DNA of 64,000 nt from Vitis vinifera (Eukaryota; Streptophyta; Magnoliopsida; Vitales; Vitaceae), in contig NC_081823.1 of assembly GCF_030704535.1 (NCBI RefSeq), positions 3,628,501 to 3,692,500 of the forward strand, in the 5' to 3' direction. Made by a program: the position numbers and the translations under genes. Of the stretch, positions 11,567 through 23,750 are shown piece after piece. Numbering within the stretch: position 1 is the first letter of the stretch; the number at the start of each line of letters is the position of its first letter. Below the pieces are notes generated by a model. It saw only the letters and a list, made by a program, of their open reading frames with translations. It was not told where the DNA came from and made no database searches.

Positions 11567-12720
11567 TTTAGAAACCAAATATGGAGATCCTTCTACTGTT
11601 GGATTTGGGTATCAATCTTTACTTGTTGCATTATGTACATTGGTCATATATGGTCACTTAATAGCCTGTATTTATAACTCAAAGGAAGCTGAAGTATCAA
11701 ATAAGAAATATGTACCCAGAAGGCAGCTGTTTTCATGTAGGTATCTTGGAACAATTCCTTGCTCTGCCCATGCTTTTGTTTCTTCCATTTTGAATGAAAT
11801 GCCTTCTTATCATTCATTGTTACTCATCTGCCCTGAAACAATGGACCCAGAATCAGTTTCTCACCTGCCAAACAACTGTCTAATATGCAAGTTAAGGGGA
11901 GAAATTTCCAGTCTGGGGCTTTGCTGCATACCAGGTGTTTGGCTCTCTTATTTGAAGATAAGACATTGATTTATTGTCCAAAGCCCTATTTCTTTTTTTT
12001 CTTTTTTGTATTTTATTGTATTATGAAAACCATAATCATACCTTATTTTTAAACTCTGTCGCTAAAGAAATTTATGAAAGTAAGCAATTCAAGACGCAAT
12101 TATATTATAATTATTTACGAAAATAAAAATATTTATAACTTAGTAGAAACTTTTGAACAAAATAATGTCAAAAAAAAAAAATTTAATTAAGAATACCAAG
12201 AAAAGAAAATAGAAAAAAAAAATAAAAAATCTAAAAATTAGATTTAAAATCAATAAATTATTTTTATATATTATTTTAAATTTCACTTATTTTAATACTT
12301 AAAGATTAAATAATTAAAATATATATAATTTTTAAATTAATTTTAATTATATTTGATTTTATTTTATGTCTTTTAAAATTAAAATTAAATATAAGAAAAT
12401 ATTTTTAAAAAAAAATATTTATGTTTTTAGTATATTTTTTGGAGTTTCGATAAATAATTCTAAAAAGAAGATGATTCTGTTGAGAATATTGTGAACCTGA
12501 TGAGTTGTAGACTTTAGAATTGTACATTCGAGACTCTTCCTCAAGCCACGTATGGTTGAAAATCTCTGGTTAGAGAAGTTGCTTTCCACTCTCTGACTAT
12601 GCAGCCAAAAAAAAATCCACTTGGGTTTATCCAATTTGGAGTTGAAGCTCATGAATAATCCTTCGTAAAGAAACCCAAAAGAAAAGTCTGTGCTTTGATT
12701 CTGAAGTTTCCATCCTTGCC
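11567..12720. other. 3' flank of the LAZ1-like gene and promoter of the zinc-ribbon gene
   Basis: 11567-12050 is probably the 3' UTR region. 12060-12430 is strongly AT-rich with no coding potential. 12430-12720 is the leader of the next gene, with composition rising towards the ATG at 12721. No other element was recognised. Confidence 0.45.
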
Positions 12721-15700
12721 ATGTCAACAGGTTTACAAATTTGCATCAATTTCTCCGCCTTCAGCAGCTTGTGTAATGATTCGTGCAAGAAGCAAAGCTA
12801 TTCTGGGTTGAAGCTGCCACAACCCATCAAATTTTACTGTCTTTCAAGGACAAATAATGGTGCCTTTCATCAAAATGAGTTCAAATTGAGGAGTGGTGGG
12901 AAGAGATGGTCTTTCTTGCGAGGGAGCGGGGGTGGAGCTGGGGTTTTTTTGAGGGATGAGAGGTGGAGGAGGAAGAGAAGAGTGGTTGTGGTTGGGTTTA
13001 ATCAGGGTTTTGGGTTTAATGGTGGTGGCGGTGGTGGTGGGAAAGATGATGGTGGCACTGCTAGGATTTTGGGCAATCTTGCTCTGGCAATTGGGTTGAC
13101 GTATCTTTCAGTGACTGGGCAGCTTGGTTGGGTTTTGGATGCTATTGTTTCCATTTGGGTATTTCTCTCTCTCTCTCTCTCTCTCTCTCGCTAACATATA
13201 ATCTGGGGTAGGATTGATTGGGTCAGTATCTTCTTCGTTTGGAATATTATTTGATTAATTTTCATGTGTCCTTGCAACTCTGGGACTTGGCTTGTGGAAA
13301 CTTTCTTCTTTTGTTCTCCCTTATTGAAATACAACCTGGGTATATGTAGTAAGATTTATCACTCTCTTGTTGAATTTTCTCATGTTTAGTTATACATTTT
13401 GATGCATTATTTTGTTGTTGATAAATTCACTTCTCTATGTTGCAATCCTGAAACCTTATCCAACTTTGTGAGATGTCTTTGTTGATTTGCTAAATTGATG
13501 GAACCATGTTGAGCATACTCTGTTCAGCAATTCTGAAAACGTATCCCAACTTTGTGTGATTAGTTGATTTGACAAATTGTTGGAGCTAAGTCAAGCATAC
13601 AGAAGTTGCTGTAACATTATCATACTTAAATTGATTTGGTTTTGGAGTTTTTCTTTGACATAAGTATTATGGCTGTAAGGATAAACCCTAGTATCTTGTC
13701 ACAAAGCAGTAAAGAAATAGAGCAAGCTATATAACTATTACAAAACACAGCAAGATTGTGTGGTCAAGATAAGAAGAAATCCTCATGCCATGAGAAGTTC
13801 AAAGTATAAATTTGCAGTATATCCCTGGAATCTAGTAATATGTTTGATACAAACATTTATCAGAACAACAATATCATCATCCATTTTACCATACAGCAAC
13901 TATTTGGGAGATTTTCTTATGTATGGATGATTTTGCGAGCATAATTGGTGCTGTCTTTATTTGGTACTACTCAATTTGACATTCACATGAAACTATGTGT
14001 TTGGATCTCATCGGGTGACACTTATTTTGCAGCTCATCGCTGTGCTTTTACCAATCGTGGGCTTAGGAGCTTTTCTATGGTGGGCAGGAAGGGATATAGT
14101 TCAAAGCACTGTGAGGCTTCTTTAACTTGTGGTTTTGTGTTGCCTATTGAATGTATCTCTGATTTCTTCTGTTGATTGTTTTATGGGGCACATGAAACAA
14201 GTATACTAGTCCAAAAAATTAGAATTTAGCCAATCTTGTGGATATGTATGATATGATCATTTGTTGTACATATTTTGAATTGGAGTTTAAAACATATTTT
14301 GCCCTAAGTGAACCCTAAATGTTGATATCTATATCACAATTTAGCTGTCTGCTAATAGGTACTTTTTCTGTTTAAGTTTATGCTTGTGGCATTACCACTC
14401 CTTTTCAAATTCTAATATTTGGGGACTGAGAAAGAAATTTGGTGATGATGATGGAAGGGCTGTTTGTTCATTAACATTTTGTTGCCAGAATGTGTAACCA
14501 TACAAAGTTAATGTCGCATGTGGCAGTTTATGTAGTGTGGAATCAATTTATGGTCCCAATAATTGATGGAACTCATCTAATTGTAGAAACATTTGGAGGA
14601 TGGACTATTGTTCAGAGATTCGAAGTTGATCTGATCATCCAATAGAACTATGTATTACTCGACTATTGTTCAGAGATTCCAAGTTGATCTGATCATCCAA
14701 AAGCACTATATATTAGTTACTTTTAAAACCATCGAATAGCATATACAGATAAAAGAACACAAGCATTAAGTGAATATTTAGCATCCTTGTGCTGATTGTC
14801 TATATTACCCAGCAAAGATTTGCTCTATCCCATGGATTGTCCTCCTAAATTGGTCCAAGAGACTGATATATGAAGCGATGATGTTCCATGTCACTAATGG
14901 ATCTATGGTTATCCTGGACAATCCCCAAGTTTGTTCAGACATTGATATACTTTTATCCATCTCATAGTGATGCTCCCTAGCATATAGAGTTCACATCATT
15001 TTTTCTGATGCTACCATATGTGGTTTGTTTATTTATTCAAAAGACTGTATAATGTGAATGTGATGCACCTTTGCTATATGTGAGGAGTATCTTTGAACTG
15101 GCTCTGTGGTCTCCAGCATTCGTTAATTACCTCTCTGTTGTATGTGCAGTGTCCAAACTGTGGAAATGAATTTCAGATTTTTAAGTAAGAATAATTTCAA
15201 ACTCTCTGATATAATGCCAAGTTATGAAGTTTTCATGTCTATTTTATCTTCCCTTCTCAAGTTGTTTAACTTGGCCAGTAATGTGCATCTGTTGCAGGTC
15301 TCTTATGAACAACGATTTGCAGTTGTGCCCCTACTGTAGTCAACCATTCTCAGGTAATGACATGCTCATGTGATTGATTTAAAGTTCTCTAAATGTGTGA
15401 AAATGCTTTATCACCGTTTTACAATGGTAGAAATGGGTGATTACTGGAGAACCTCTCTCAGTTCAACTCGATTCCATCTCCAAGTGGTTTTGCTGATAGA
15501 TTAAGTCAAATAGACAATATTTATGTTTAATGTCCTTAGCTGTTCTGGATTGGAGTTACATCTCTCACATATGAGTTTATTGTCCGCCCATGAAATCCAA
15601 AACTTGATTGAAATTATAATAATCAGATAATTCTCTAATTTCCAAAGTCCCCATATTTGATTACCAGACTTGCCCTGTTTGGTGATGATGATGAGACTGA

Positions 15701-16876
15701 AGTTTACCTTTTTTATTTTTAGTTTCTTTTTCATTTCAGTAGGTAGTAATTGGATTAGATTATGAGCTTTGTCAAAATCAAGATTTTAATTTATCAATTC
15801 TGAAATCAATTTCAGTCCTGACAACATTGCAACGGAACCGGAAGTTCCAAGTTTCTCTGAACATCTAAATCTGTTAAATTACTAAAAAAAAATTATGTGG
15901 ATATGTCCAAATTGGTTTTGAAACTATAAGTTGAGAATATCGAGAAAGAGCCTGAAACTCAATCAAATAATAAGCCATCTTTTATATGGAATCTAACCTT
16001 CCACCCCAATCCCTTGCCACCTAATTCAGACCTTAGGAGCAGAATGCTGAAATTGTCAAAGTTGAGCTCATTATTAAACCTTAATCCGGGCTCTTTGATT
16101 TAACGACAAGAAGATATTTGATATCATCCCCTTTTTTATCTGGAATACTCTCAGATGTATTGTTTGAGTATGATGAATGAACCACTGGTTAATGGCCATT
16201 TGATTTTTGTTGTACAGCAATATATTAGATATCTCTGAGATTGACTTGTAAAGTTAACATCTGTCAGATCTCATCTCTAAGCTATATTTGTTAAACTTTT
16301 ATCTTATAGCTGATGGGATTGTTCATCACTCTAGTATTTAGTATAAAAAAAATGAATAAATATATATATGCACACACATTATTCAATGAAGCAGATTCCT
16401 GTCTTTGTTGTATCAATGAAGTTAGTCTCCTCATCTTTCTTTGTCAAACATATTTTTGTTGCATTTCAGTGGAGGATAATAAGTTTATAAAGGAACCTGT
16501 GAAATTCTCCAACCAAGCTACAACATTCGAGCAAGCATTCAGTGACTTCTTTCCTGGCTCTAAGAAAGGTAGCCCCTTTATATTCTGCAGCATTTAGTCC
16601 TAATATTTGTTTCGATCTTCAATGTTACATGCCTATTGAGTTTATACTATCTCTGTGCTCCAGACTTTTTGAGGACCATACAATATCTACCTGTTTTCAT
16701 GAACTAAATAAAATGAGTTTGTCACTAGAAAATTCTCGAGAACCGTTGAGTTGCTTAAATTTTTAACCACCAACCAAAAAAAAATTCTTGAATTTTTTTT
16801 CTCTGTGCTTTGTGCAGGAAAGGAATCTTCCACAGCTGTAGTTGATGTTGAAGCAGAAATAAGGGATGCAGAATGA
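12721..16876 (+). CDS. Putative chloroplast membrane protein with C-terminal CxxC..CxxC zinc ribbon
   Basis: Six exons (12721-13158, 14033-14110, 15150-15184, 15298-15353, 16470-16568, 16818-16876) have matching phases and give 254 aa. The first 60 or so residues are rich in Ser, Lys and Arg and poor in acidic residues, like a chloroplast transit peptide. A basic patch (RWRRKRR) and a poly-Gly run follow. Two hydrophobic segments come next: about residues 119-143 (ILGNLALAIGLTYLSVTGQL) and 147-163 (LIAVLLPIVGLGAFLWWAG). A zinc-ribbon motif is then formed by CPNC and CPYC about 20 residues apart. The tail is acidic and ends VDVEAEIRDAE. I do not recognise a characterised homologue. Plastid targeting and metal binding are inference from sequence. 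The donor of the first intron is followed at once by a (CT)n run; retention of that intron would end the protein after 157 residues. Confidence 0.82.
13163..13190. repeat. (CT)n microsatellite at a splice donor
   Basis: About thirteen CT units begin four bases downstream of the GT of the first intron of the zinc-ribbon gene. The run stays open in the exon frame for several Leu-Ser pairs. Confidence 0.85.
14603..14700. repeat. 58-bp tandem duplication in an intron
   Basis: GACTATTGTTCAGAGATT starts at 14603 and again at 14661. Both copies continue into near-identical TTGATCTGATCATCCAA, giving a two-unit direct repeat of period 58 in the second intron of the zinc-ribbon gene. Confidence 0.85.
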
Positions 16877-17941
16877 TTCCTTGCAGCCATACAACTCCTG
16901 GTATGTCTTGAATTTGATGATCTATCAATATCTGTCCACCTCTTAATTTTTATCTGGGCACATGCTGCTCATATTTACCATTGAAGAATGTTTAACAATG
17001 CTACAATGCTGAATTTTTGTCAGGGCCTCTGCCAACTTTTATCATTGTCGCCAACCAGTTTATGATACCAGTCTTTGATTCAATAATTGAGCTTATTGAT
17101 TTTGTCAACTTGTTGTATAGAACTAGTTATAGAACCCCAGTGAATGATTACCAATTTCTTAATGCAATTTAAATCCTATTTTTGGGTTACAACTCTGTTC
17201 CTTGAGTTATTCACAGATGGTAATAACTTGGGAGTTCAGGAGTTACAATAGGAGAAAATTGTTGAATTATTAGTAGATAAATTCATATCATGTACAAAAT
17301 TCAAGGATCTTTTCAGTTTCTGGCCAGACTGCCCGATATTTATAAGGCATTATATCTCTCCAGGTGCTGCCCTTGCATGTTAGTTGTTACATCAGGTATA
17401 TTGTTGTTGGAACAGAATAAAGATGGCCAGATTCATGCCGCCGAGAAATGCAGCAGTCTCAGTGAAGAAATTTTTGACCAAGATGATGTCTTTCTGCCAT
17501 ACCTTTTGTACATTAGTTTTTGGTACACAGACTCCATGATCTTTTCCCTATGGTATTGTGTATTTTTTGAACTTGTAGGCCACATAAAAAAAAATTGACC
17601 ACATCACCTAGGGCTTTGTAATAATTTGCTCCAGCAGCTTGATGAATTTCAATGCTTAAGAATGTCTCTTTTTATCTTTATTGAGAAAAAGGAACAAGGG
17701 CTTAACTCTTAAGATGTGTATTTAGAATGCAATAAGGTTATCATCATGGCCACAGGGACAAGCAGAAGAGAAAATGATCAGGGTCTCAGCATTCATCACA
17801 TACCATATTTTCCAAGAGTAATGTACAACCGGAACTACCCAAAACCGGAATCTGTCAACATATAAAGCACCCTCTAGCCCTAGAGCTACTTCTTAGCCCT
17901 GGAAAACCTCTTTATTTCTGGATGATGAAACCGACGCCAAT
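16877..17941. other. Convergent 3' flanks
   Basis: This lies between the stop of the zinc-ribbon gene (+) and the stop of the complex I-like gene (-). No frame with splice support or family resemblance was seen. It probably contains both 3' UTRs. Confidence 0.5.
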
Positions 17942-20900
17942 CTAATGGGAAGCATCTCCAACTTTCTGCCAAGAGATGAGGCAAGTCAGGTTCAGAAAGA
18001 TTATAGTGATTTCCAGTAGCATTTTGGATGGGTTTAACCATTCCAATGGTGGTAAGTTTCATGATGGCCCGGCATTGAGGAAACTAACTGGCACAATGGT
18101 ATAAATCAATTGGGAAATTAACTGGCACCATGATACAGATCAACATAAAATATGGAATCAGAAATTTCAGCACAGCAGAAAAAAAATTGCCTTGCTTGCC
18201 TAAATACCTGGAAATTAAATATGAGATCCAAACTGGAAAAATGAAGTTCTTTTTCATGCCTGCTAAATCATCATGGCAAAAAACAGCTTTGCTCTTCCTT
18301 ATCATGCTAAAACATTGATCCATGGAATTAAAAAAATGTTCACAAAAAGGATTAAGTCAAACAAATTTTTTATTATGGCCATTGTCACCAAGGGAATGAT
18401 AGGTTAGATGAAGGCGAATAAAGGATATAGGAATGACTATAGGCATGCCCGCATCCACAACAACAACAAAAATAGTGGGGGAAAAAGACCCAAAAAAATA
18501 GCAAGCTAATAAATTGAGGATATAATCAAATACCTCTTCTTTGTTGTCCTTCTTGCCCTTGGTGAAAAACTTATAGCCCCCATAGAAGAGTAAGCCCCAG
18601 CCAGATAGGGAGACGATAACAAACTGCAAAATGGAAAGAGCTCCAGTATCATAACAGTACCCCAACTAGCTCAGATAATTTATAGATTATCTAGAACATC
18701 ATAGTGATCTAATCAGACAAGACGAGAGGCAAAATAAGTGGAACCATACAAGTCTAACATCAGTTCAGAAAATATTCTGATGTCATAGGTTCTATATCTA
18801 TTGGAAATACCCCACTAAATCATAATCGTCCAGCACCTACAGCAATTGGTCAGGGCGGAAAAGGAAAAAAAATGAAATGCATTTAGTTTAAAGTTCACAC
18901 CTTGAACAGAGCACATAGTAGGGAGAATACCAGGTGCTTATCTCATAAGTCCCAAGTAGTTGGAATTTAGAGCTCTTTTAAGTTGATTCGAATAATCCTC
19001 CTTTTCAAAGACTAACCTCATAGAAACTCAGTCTCTTCGGTTCATAGAATAAAGCACACATTTACAATCATTTAGCAATTTCAAATCCATTTTATTCTTC
19101 TCTTCAGAAACTTGAGCTGCCAAGATAACCAAGACTTTAATTTGAAAGATAATAATGTCTGATTATTTTTCTTGCCCTTTTTTACACATTTCTAATGCAA
19201 CCCTTTTTATTACCTATCAAAAAAAAATGTCTGATTATTTTTCTTCACAAGTGGCTCCAATAGGTCAGTCCTCAGATATTTACATTATTTTCCAATTTAC
19301 TAACTTCCTTTTCACCTATGGATAGTGGGTAGAGGTCTGAAAGAAAATTGGAGAAATTTGTGTGGGATTCCTGGGCTGGGACAGTATGACGGAGACCATC
19401 AATTTGCAGGAGTGATGCTCAAGTTCTTGTTGGAATGTGGTGATTCCAGCTGTTGTGAATATAAGAGATTGAGTAGTAGCCTATTCAGTTACAACTGACA
19501 GGCCTAGAAGCAACAGAGACATCACATGATAATCCTGGATAACAATGATGATGCATAAGCTCCCGTCCCTCACGCAGGAGGTAGAAGACAAAATGGAAAA
19601 ACCTTGTTAGTTGCATGGTTTTCATATCAGGGGAAGACATCGAACATGTCTGAGTAATGGGTTTTCTCAGGATCAGCTATTTAGTTGGCAAACATACAAG
19701 CATGTGAAAGACATTGAACGTGTCTAAGAACGTGAGTTTGTGTGTGTGCACTTGAGTGTGCTCATATGTAGATTACACTCTGTCTGTGTGTGTGTGTGCG
19801 CGCACACACACACACACATACAAGCAATGCATGTGGATTGTGTATCAAACTATCATGATATTTATGTTGGAAGAAGTCCCTTAAAATATGCGAAGTTTTC
19901 AATCATACTGCATAAGATGACAAATACAAAACATCAAAACATGTAAATAAAACTCACATGCTCTTCTTTCCATTTGGATGGGCTCAAGGGATCCTGCCAA
20001 AAGTTCACCTTCGGAGGTCCATGATGATCTATAATACAACCAAAGTTAAATATAAACAGTTTCTGAAGATAAATAATGAACAAGTTCAGTTTTTCAGTAG
20101 CAGAGAAATATCATTTCCCTTTACCATTGCCAGTTAACATCCTAATTCACAGGTTCATGTTCTAAGAACCAGTCCCACTACAGTACCGAAAGGTACATTT
20201 TTTATGGGTACCAAAAAGGCAGCACCATGTGCATACCTTCCATCCTATAGCTTTGCACCCGAGTCACATTGATTTATACCATTTACCATAATCTCATATG
20301 TTTATACCATCATTCAATGACCTTCATTTCATCACACACATTCAATAGTTGATACCGGAAGTTCATACCGATTCAATGCTTTAGTATTTTCCCATAAGAA
20401 CATATAAAATTCATAAATTCCACAACCAAAAAAGGCATTTCCCTTTTTTATTCAAGAAAAACAAAACAACAGAAGACGGTGCCAGATGACTCACATCCAA
20501 AACCACTTCGGGTTTCATTTTGTTAAGAACCTGTCAAATTACTTTGGGTTAATGCTGTATAATTAATTCCCCAAATAATGGAAAATTTTCAGAAAAAACG
20601 TTTCCTAAAATATTAACAAACCTCATAATTAAACTGTTTGGTTGCTGAGAAACAACAACACAAAACAAGGGTTTTTAAGTTTTAAACTCACTTCGAACTA
20701 GCCCAGACGTTTTTTTTTTTTTTTTTTTTTTGTGTGTATACACCTCCTATATAACGAAAAATCGTAAAATTCAAGAGGTCGATTGCTTTTCCATTCTTCT
20801 GTTTTCTCGGCAACCAAAGCATAGAGAAAGAAAAAGACGACAAATTGAGAAGGTGAGAAATAAAAGGGAGAAACTTACCGCCACCGCTGGCTAGACCTCG

Positions 20901-20990
20901 CCGATGGATTAGAGAAGTAGCCAGAGGAGCGGGAGAGGAAAGCCGAGTCAAGTTCCCAGCTTGACGAGCCACAGCTGTCCACGCCGCCAT
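17942..20990 (-). CDS. Mitochondrial complex I ESSS/NDUFB11-like subunit, 98 aa
   Basis: Four exons on the minus strand (20990-20879, 20028-19958, 18623-18534, 17965-17942) join in phase to 98 codons before TAG. Residues 1-35 (MAAWTAVARQAGNLTRL.., ending HRRGLASGG) look like a mitochondrial presequence, with regularly placed Arg and no acidic residues. A conserved block follows: DHHGPPKVNFWQDPLSPSKW, then KEEH. A single membrane span comes next (FVIVSLSGWGLLFYGGYKFF), then a lysine-rich tail ending KVGDASH. Short single-span proteins with this layout in plants are annotated as the ESSS (NDUFB11-type) accessory subunit of NADH:ubiquinone oxidoreductase in the inner membrane. The name comes from memory of Arabidopsis At2g42310/At3g57785. 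The final exon codes for only seven residues, so automatic models may miss it. Intron 2 carries a palindromic GT/AC repeat and a tiny LINE-tail insertion. Confidence 0.82.
19154..19245 (+). mobile_element. Ultra-short LINE 3'-tail insertion with 20-bp target duplication
   Basis: AATGTCTGATTATTTTTCTT occurs at 19154-19173 and again, identical, at 19226-19245. Between the copies lie 52 bases ending in ATTACCTATCAAAAAAA, the usual 3' terminus of plant L1-type LINEs (the LINE at 41.4 kb shows the same end). It reads as an extremely 5'-truncated LINE insertion. Confidence 0.75.
19785..19818. repeat. Palindromic (TG)n-CGCG-(CA)n tract
   Basis: 19785-19816 is a perfect 32-bp palindrome of alternating purine and pyrimidine, centred on CGCG at 19799-19802. 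A looser GT-rich stretch precedes it. It lies in an intron of the complex I-like gene. Such sequences can form Z-DNA or cruciforms (established); no in vivo role is claimed. Confidence 0.9.
20706..20731. repeat. Poly-T tract in intron 1
   Basis: A T run of about 22 bases lies in the first intron of the complex I-like gene, about 150 bases past its donor site. It could be a LINE/SINE tail but no body is visible beside it. Confidence 0.6.
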
Positions 20991-23280
20991 TGGCTTGAAG
21001 CAGAAGAGTCGAGAGTGAGTGTCTGAGACAGCGGAATGTCACAAGCTGATTCAAATGAACCTCCCGAGGGAGCCAGGAAGCTTATGGAACACAACTTTAT
21101 ATTACGGTGGAAGACATGAGAGGAGTTCTTGAGGTCTCTTGTACATAGACTTGTATATAGAATGACGTAAGATATTCTAGAATAGTTTTGAATTATAAGA
21201 AACCCTCTAAGGTTCCAAAGAGTTTCATTGGAGTAAGTGAGCTTCCAAGTACTTGTAAAGGGTTTCTTAAGTTAATAAGAGCTTCCATTTTTTAAAGAGT
21301 TGTCTACTAAGCTTCTTAAGCTTTAGAGTCGTGAACGTCTTAGTCTAACAAGTTAAGTATTGGGAAACTTAATAAGATCAAGCTTCTTGACTTGCCTAAG
21401 TGTTGCAGGAGCTTAATGAATGACTAAGTTCGTGACAGGAAAGAGACAAGATGGGAGAGTTTTTTTCGAATGCCCAAATTACCCTTTTCTTCTACATAAC
21501 CCCCTTATTGTACAAATCAAAATGTCGCCCTTTTCGCTTAAATGGGGAAGAATTTATTGGTAGAATCCAAATTAGTAAATTATTTCCAAAATTTAACAAT
21601 TTATGCCCTGAATTTGCTAAATAATGTAGTTATTGGAATATATCAACAAAGAAAAATAAAATAACACTATTTAAAATTTTCAGATTTTGAAAGTGCCGAA
21701 GTGCCAAATTAACCCTAGATTTTCTAAAATATTTCCGAAATAATTGAAAATGATTCCACCATATATGAAAATATTTTTAAAAAATGGGTAATTGCATTGT
21801 GATAAACAATATGTTTATAGGTATTTCCATATTCAAAAATAAAACATTAATTACATGTTATTTTTAACTGTTAAACTATGTGTATCATTCAAAGCATAGA
21901 AAATAATATTTTTAGGTCAATTTCCAAAAATAATTTTTATGCTGTTTTCTTATTATCTTCTTTTGTATTATTAAGAACAAAAAATATAATATTTTTAAAG
22001 AATATCTTTTAATTACTTTAACATATTTTATAAGGGATTTAAAAATAATAATTATTCATTATAAAATAATTAAAAATAAAACATTAAACATAAAAATTAT
22101 TTTTAAAATATTAAAAATAAATTTAAAACAGTTTAGATTTCGAAACAAACTATTATTTTATAAATTATTAGATAACAATTTTTAAAAATTATTCTTAAAA
22201 ATTATTTTTTCAAAATAGTTCTAAATAAATCCAACCTGAATTCAATTTTAACAAATATTTTCAGTGAGGTTTTTGAAAATTAAACCACCAAACAAATTTC
22301 CAATATTGCTTTCGTTTTTTCTTTTTTTAAAAATAATGGTTCTTATTTAAATTAGCAAACAAATTCAAATTTTTTATTGTAGAAAAAATAAATAAATTTC
22401 TTAAGCAAAAGAAAAAAAAAAAGACCTTGGTGAGATTGATAAAACAATATGAATTTTTTTTTTTTTTACAAGAAAATAACAGTTTTCATTTACATAATTT
22501 TTGGAATATTTTTATATAATATTATGATTTACATTCTTTTTCATTTATATTTCTATTTTTGGAACAAGCCCTAAAGGATCTAAGTATTAGTAACCACCCT
22601 ATATTACCATTAGCAAGATTATAAAGTGAAAACAGGTGATTAGCATTCGTTACATACGCGTCCAGTCTAAGAGTCGACAATTGTTTTTAAACAAGAACTA
22701 GCAGAGCACTCTCACCAAGCCTAGCTTACAACAGAGCATGCCATTACACGATATTTCAGTAGCAGACACAGCATGTCGATCCACGATATTCCACAAACCT
22801 CCGCATACCCAACATATGTTCACTTTTATATAGTGTACAAGACTTGACATTCTGCAATGAATTTAGTCACATATCAGGACATGTAAAGAGTATTACACCA
22901 TCTGCAAAAGCTGTGTTTCATAAATATTCAAGCCAAGAAATTACTGCTATTTTCCAAGGACGAGAAGAACTGAAATCTATGTACTGATTCTACTGAATGT
23001 CATACAATCAATTAACCCTAAAGCTGAAGCAGTTAGATAATGGAAGCCAACTAATGCTTAACACCATGTCTCACATGCAATCACCTCTTGCTGGAGTGTT
23101 GAATTAATAAGAGAATGGTCAGATAGAAGGTTCAAACCGGGGCTTCCGGAAACCAAGGATTCAATATCTTATCAAACTACCCATTAACCCAAAACCCTAA
23201 GTAGTTAAAAGTAATGGATCAACAATGCATATCCAACCAGCTAATACTCAAAACAGTACTTAGAACGAACATATTCTTGA
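20991..23280. other. Intergenic DNA: promoter of the complex I-like gene, LTR-like relic, AT-rich block
   Basis: 20991-21060 is the promoter side of the complex I-like gene. 21440-22560 is AT-rich with many TTTAAAAATAA words and no coding content. 22600-23280 has near-normal composition and may include 3' UTR sequence of the small-protein gene on the minus strand. Nothing else was recognised. Confidence 0.45.
21065..21440. mobile_element. Putative degenerate LTR-element fragment (fossil)
   Basis: The stretch has the CTAAG-rich, non-coding look of an old LTR or leader fragment. It shares a motif order (AAGTGTTGCA, then GTGAC) with the relic at 45.4-45.6 kb. No paired repeat or internal domain is present. 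The family is undetermined and the call weak. Confidence 0.25.
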
Positions 23281-23283
23281 ACA

Positions 23284-23750
23284 AGGCTTTTTTTTTTTTT
23301 TTTTATCAGAAACAAATATTTTCATTCATCAAACAATTGATAAATATAAGAAGCATGAGCAATCCTTCAAAGATGAGCAACAGATGGTAGAATGTAATCA
23401 AGAGATAAAACCACAAAAACTAGTCCCCCCTCGTAAAAACCTGCATATAAATAGGAGCAAAAAAATTGGACACTCAAATGGAAAGGAAATCTCCAACAAA
23501 GGAGGTCGTATGCTCTACTCCTTGCTTGGCTAACTGATTTTCGACTCGGTTTGCTGAACAAGGAATCCAAGAGAGAACAACCCAACTCATTTGCATTATC
23601 CATGATTTTGCACATCCAATTGTCAAACTTTCATGAACTCCTTTCCTTGTTATTCACCCAAGATATAACAGTTGCAGGATCTCCCTCTACAATTTGACTG
23701 GATAGAGATAAAGCTATCCAAAAAGAAGATTGATGATGGGTTTTTCATAT
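23284..23750 (-). mobile_element. LINE 3' fragment with RNase H-like domain and poly-A tail
   Basis: On the minus strand the fragment reads EGDPATVISWVNNKERSS, CKIMDNANELGCSLSW and NQLAKQGVEHTTSFVGDFPF. This is the RNase H domain found at the end of some plant L1-type ORF2 proteins. A T-run on the plus strand at about 23286-23304 is its poly-A tail. It is 5'-truncated, with frame changes within the domain. The other LINEs here show no RNase H segment, so this is a different lineage. Confidence 0.7.
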
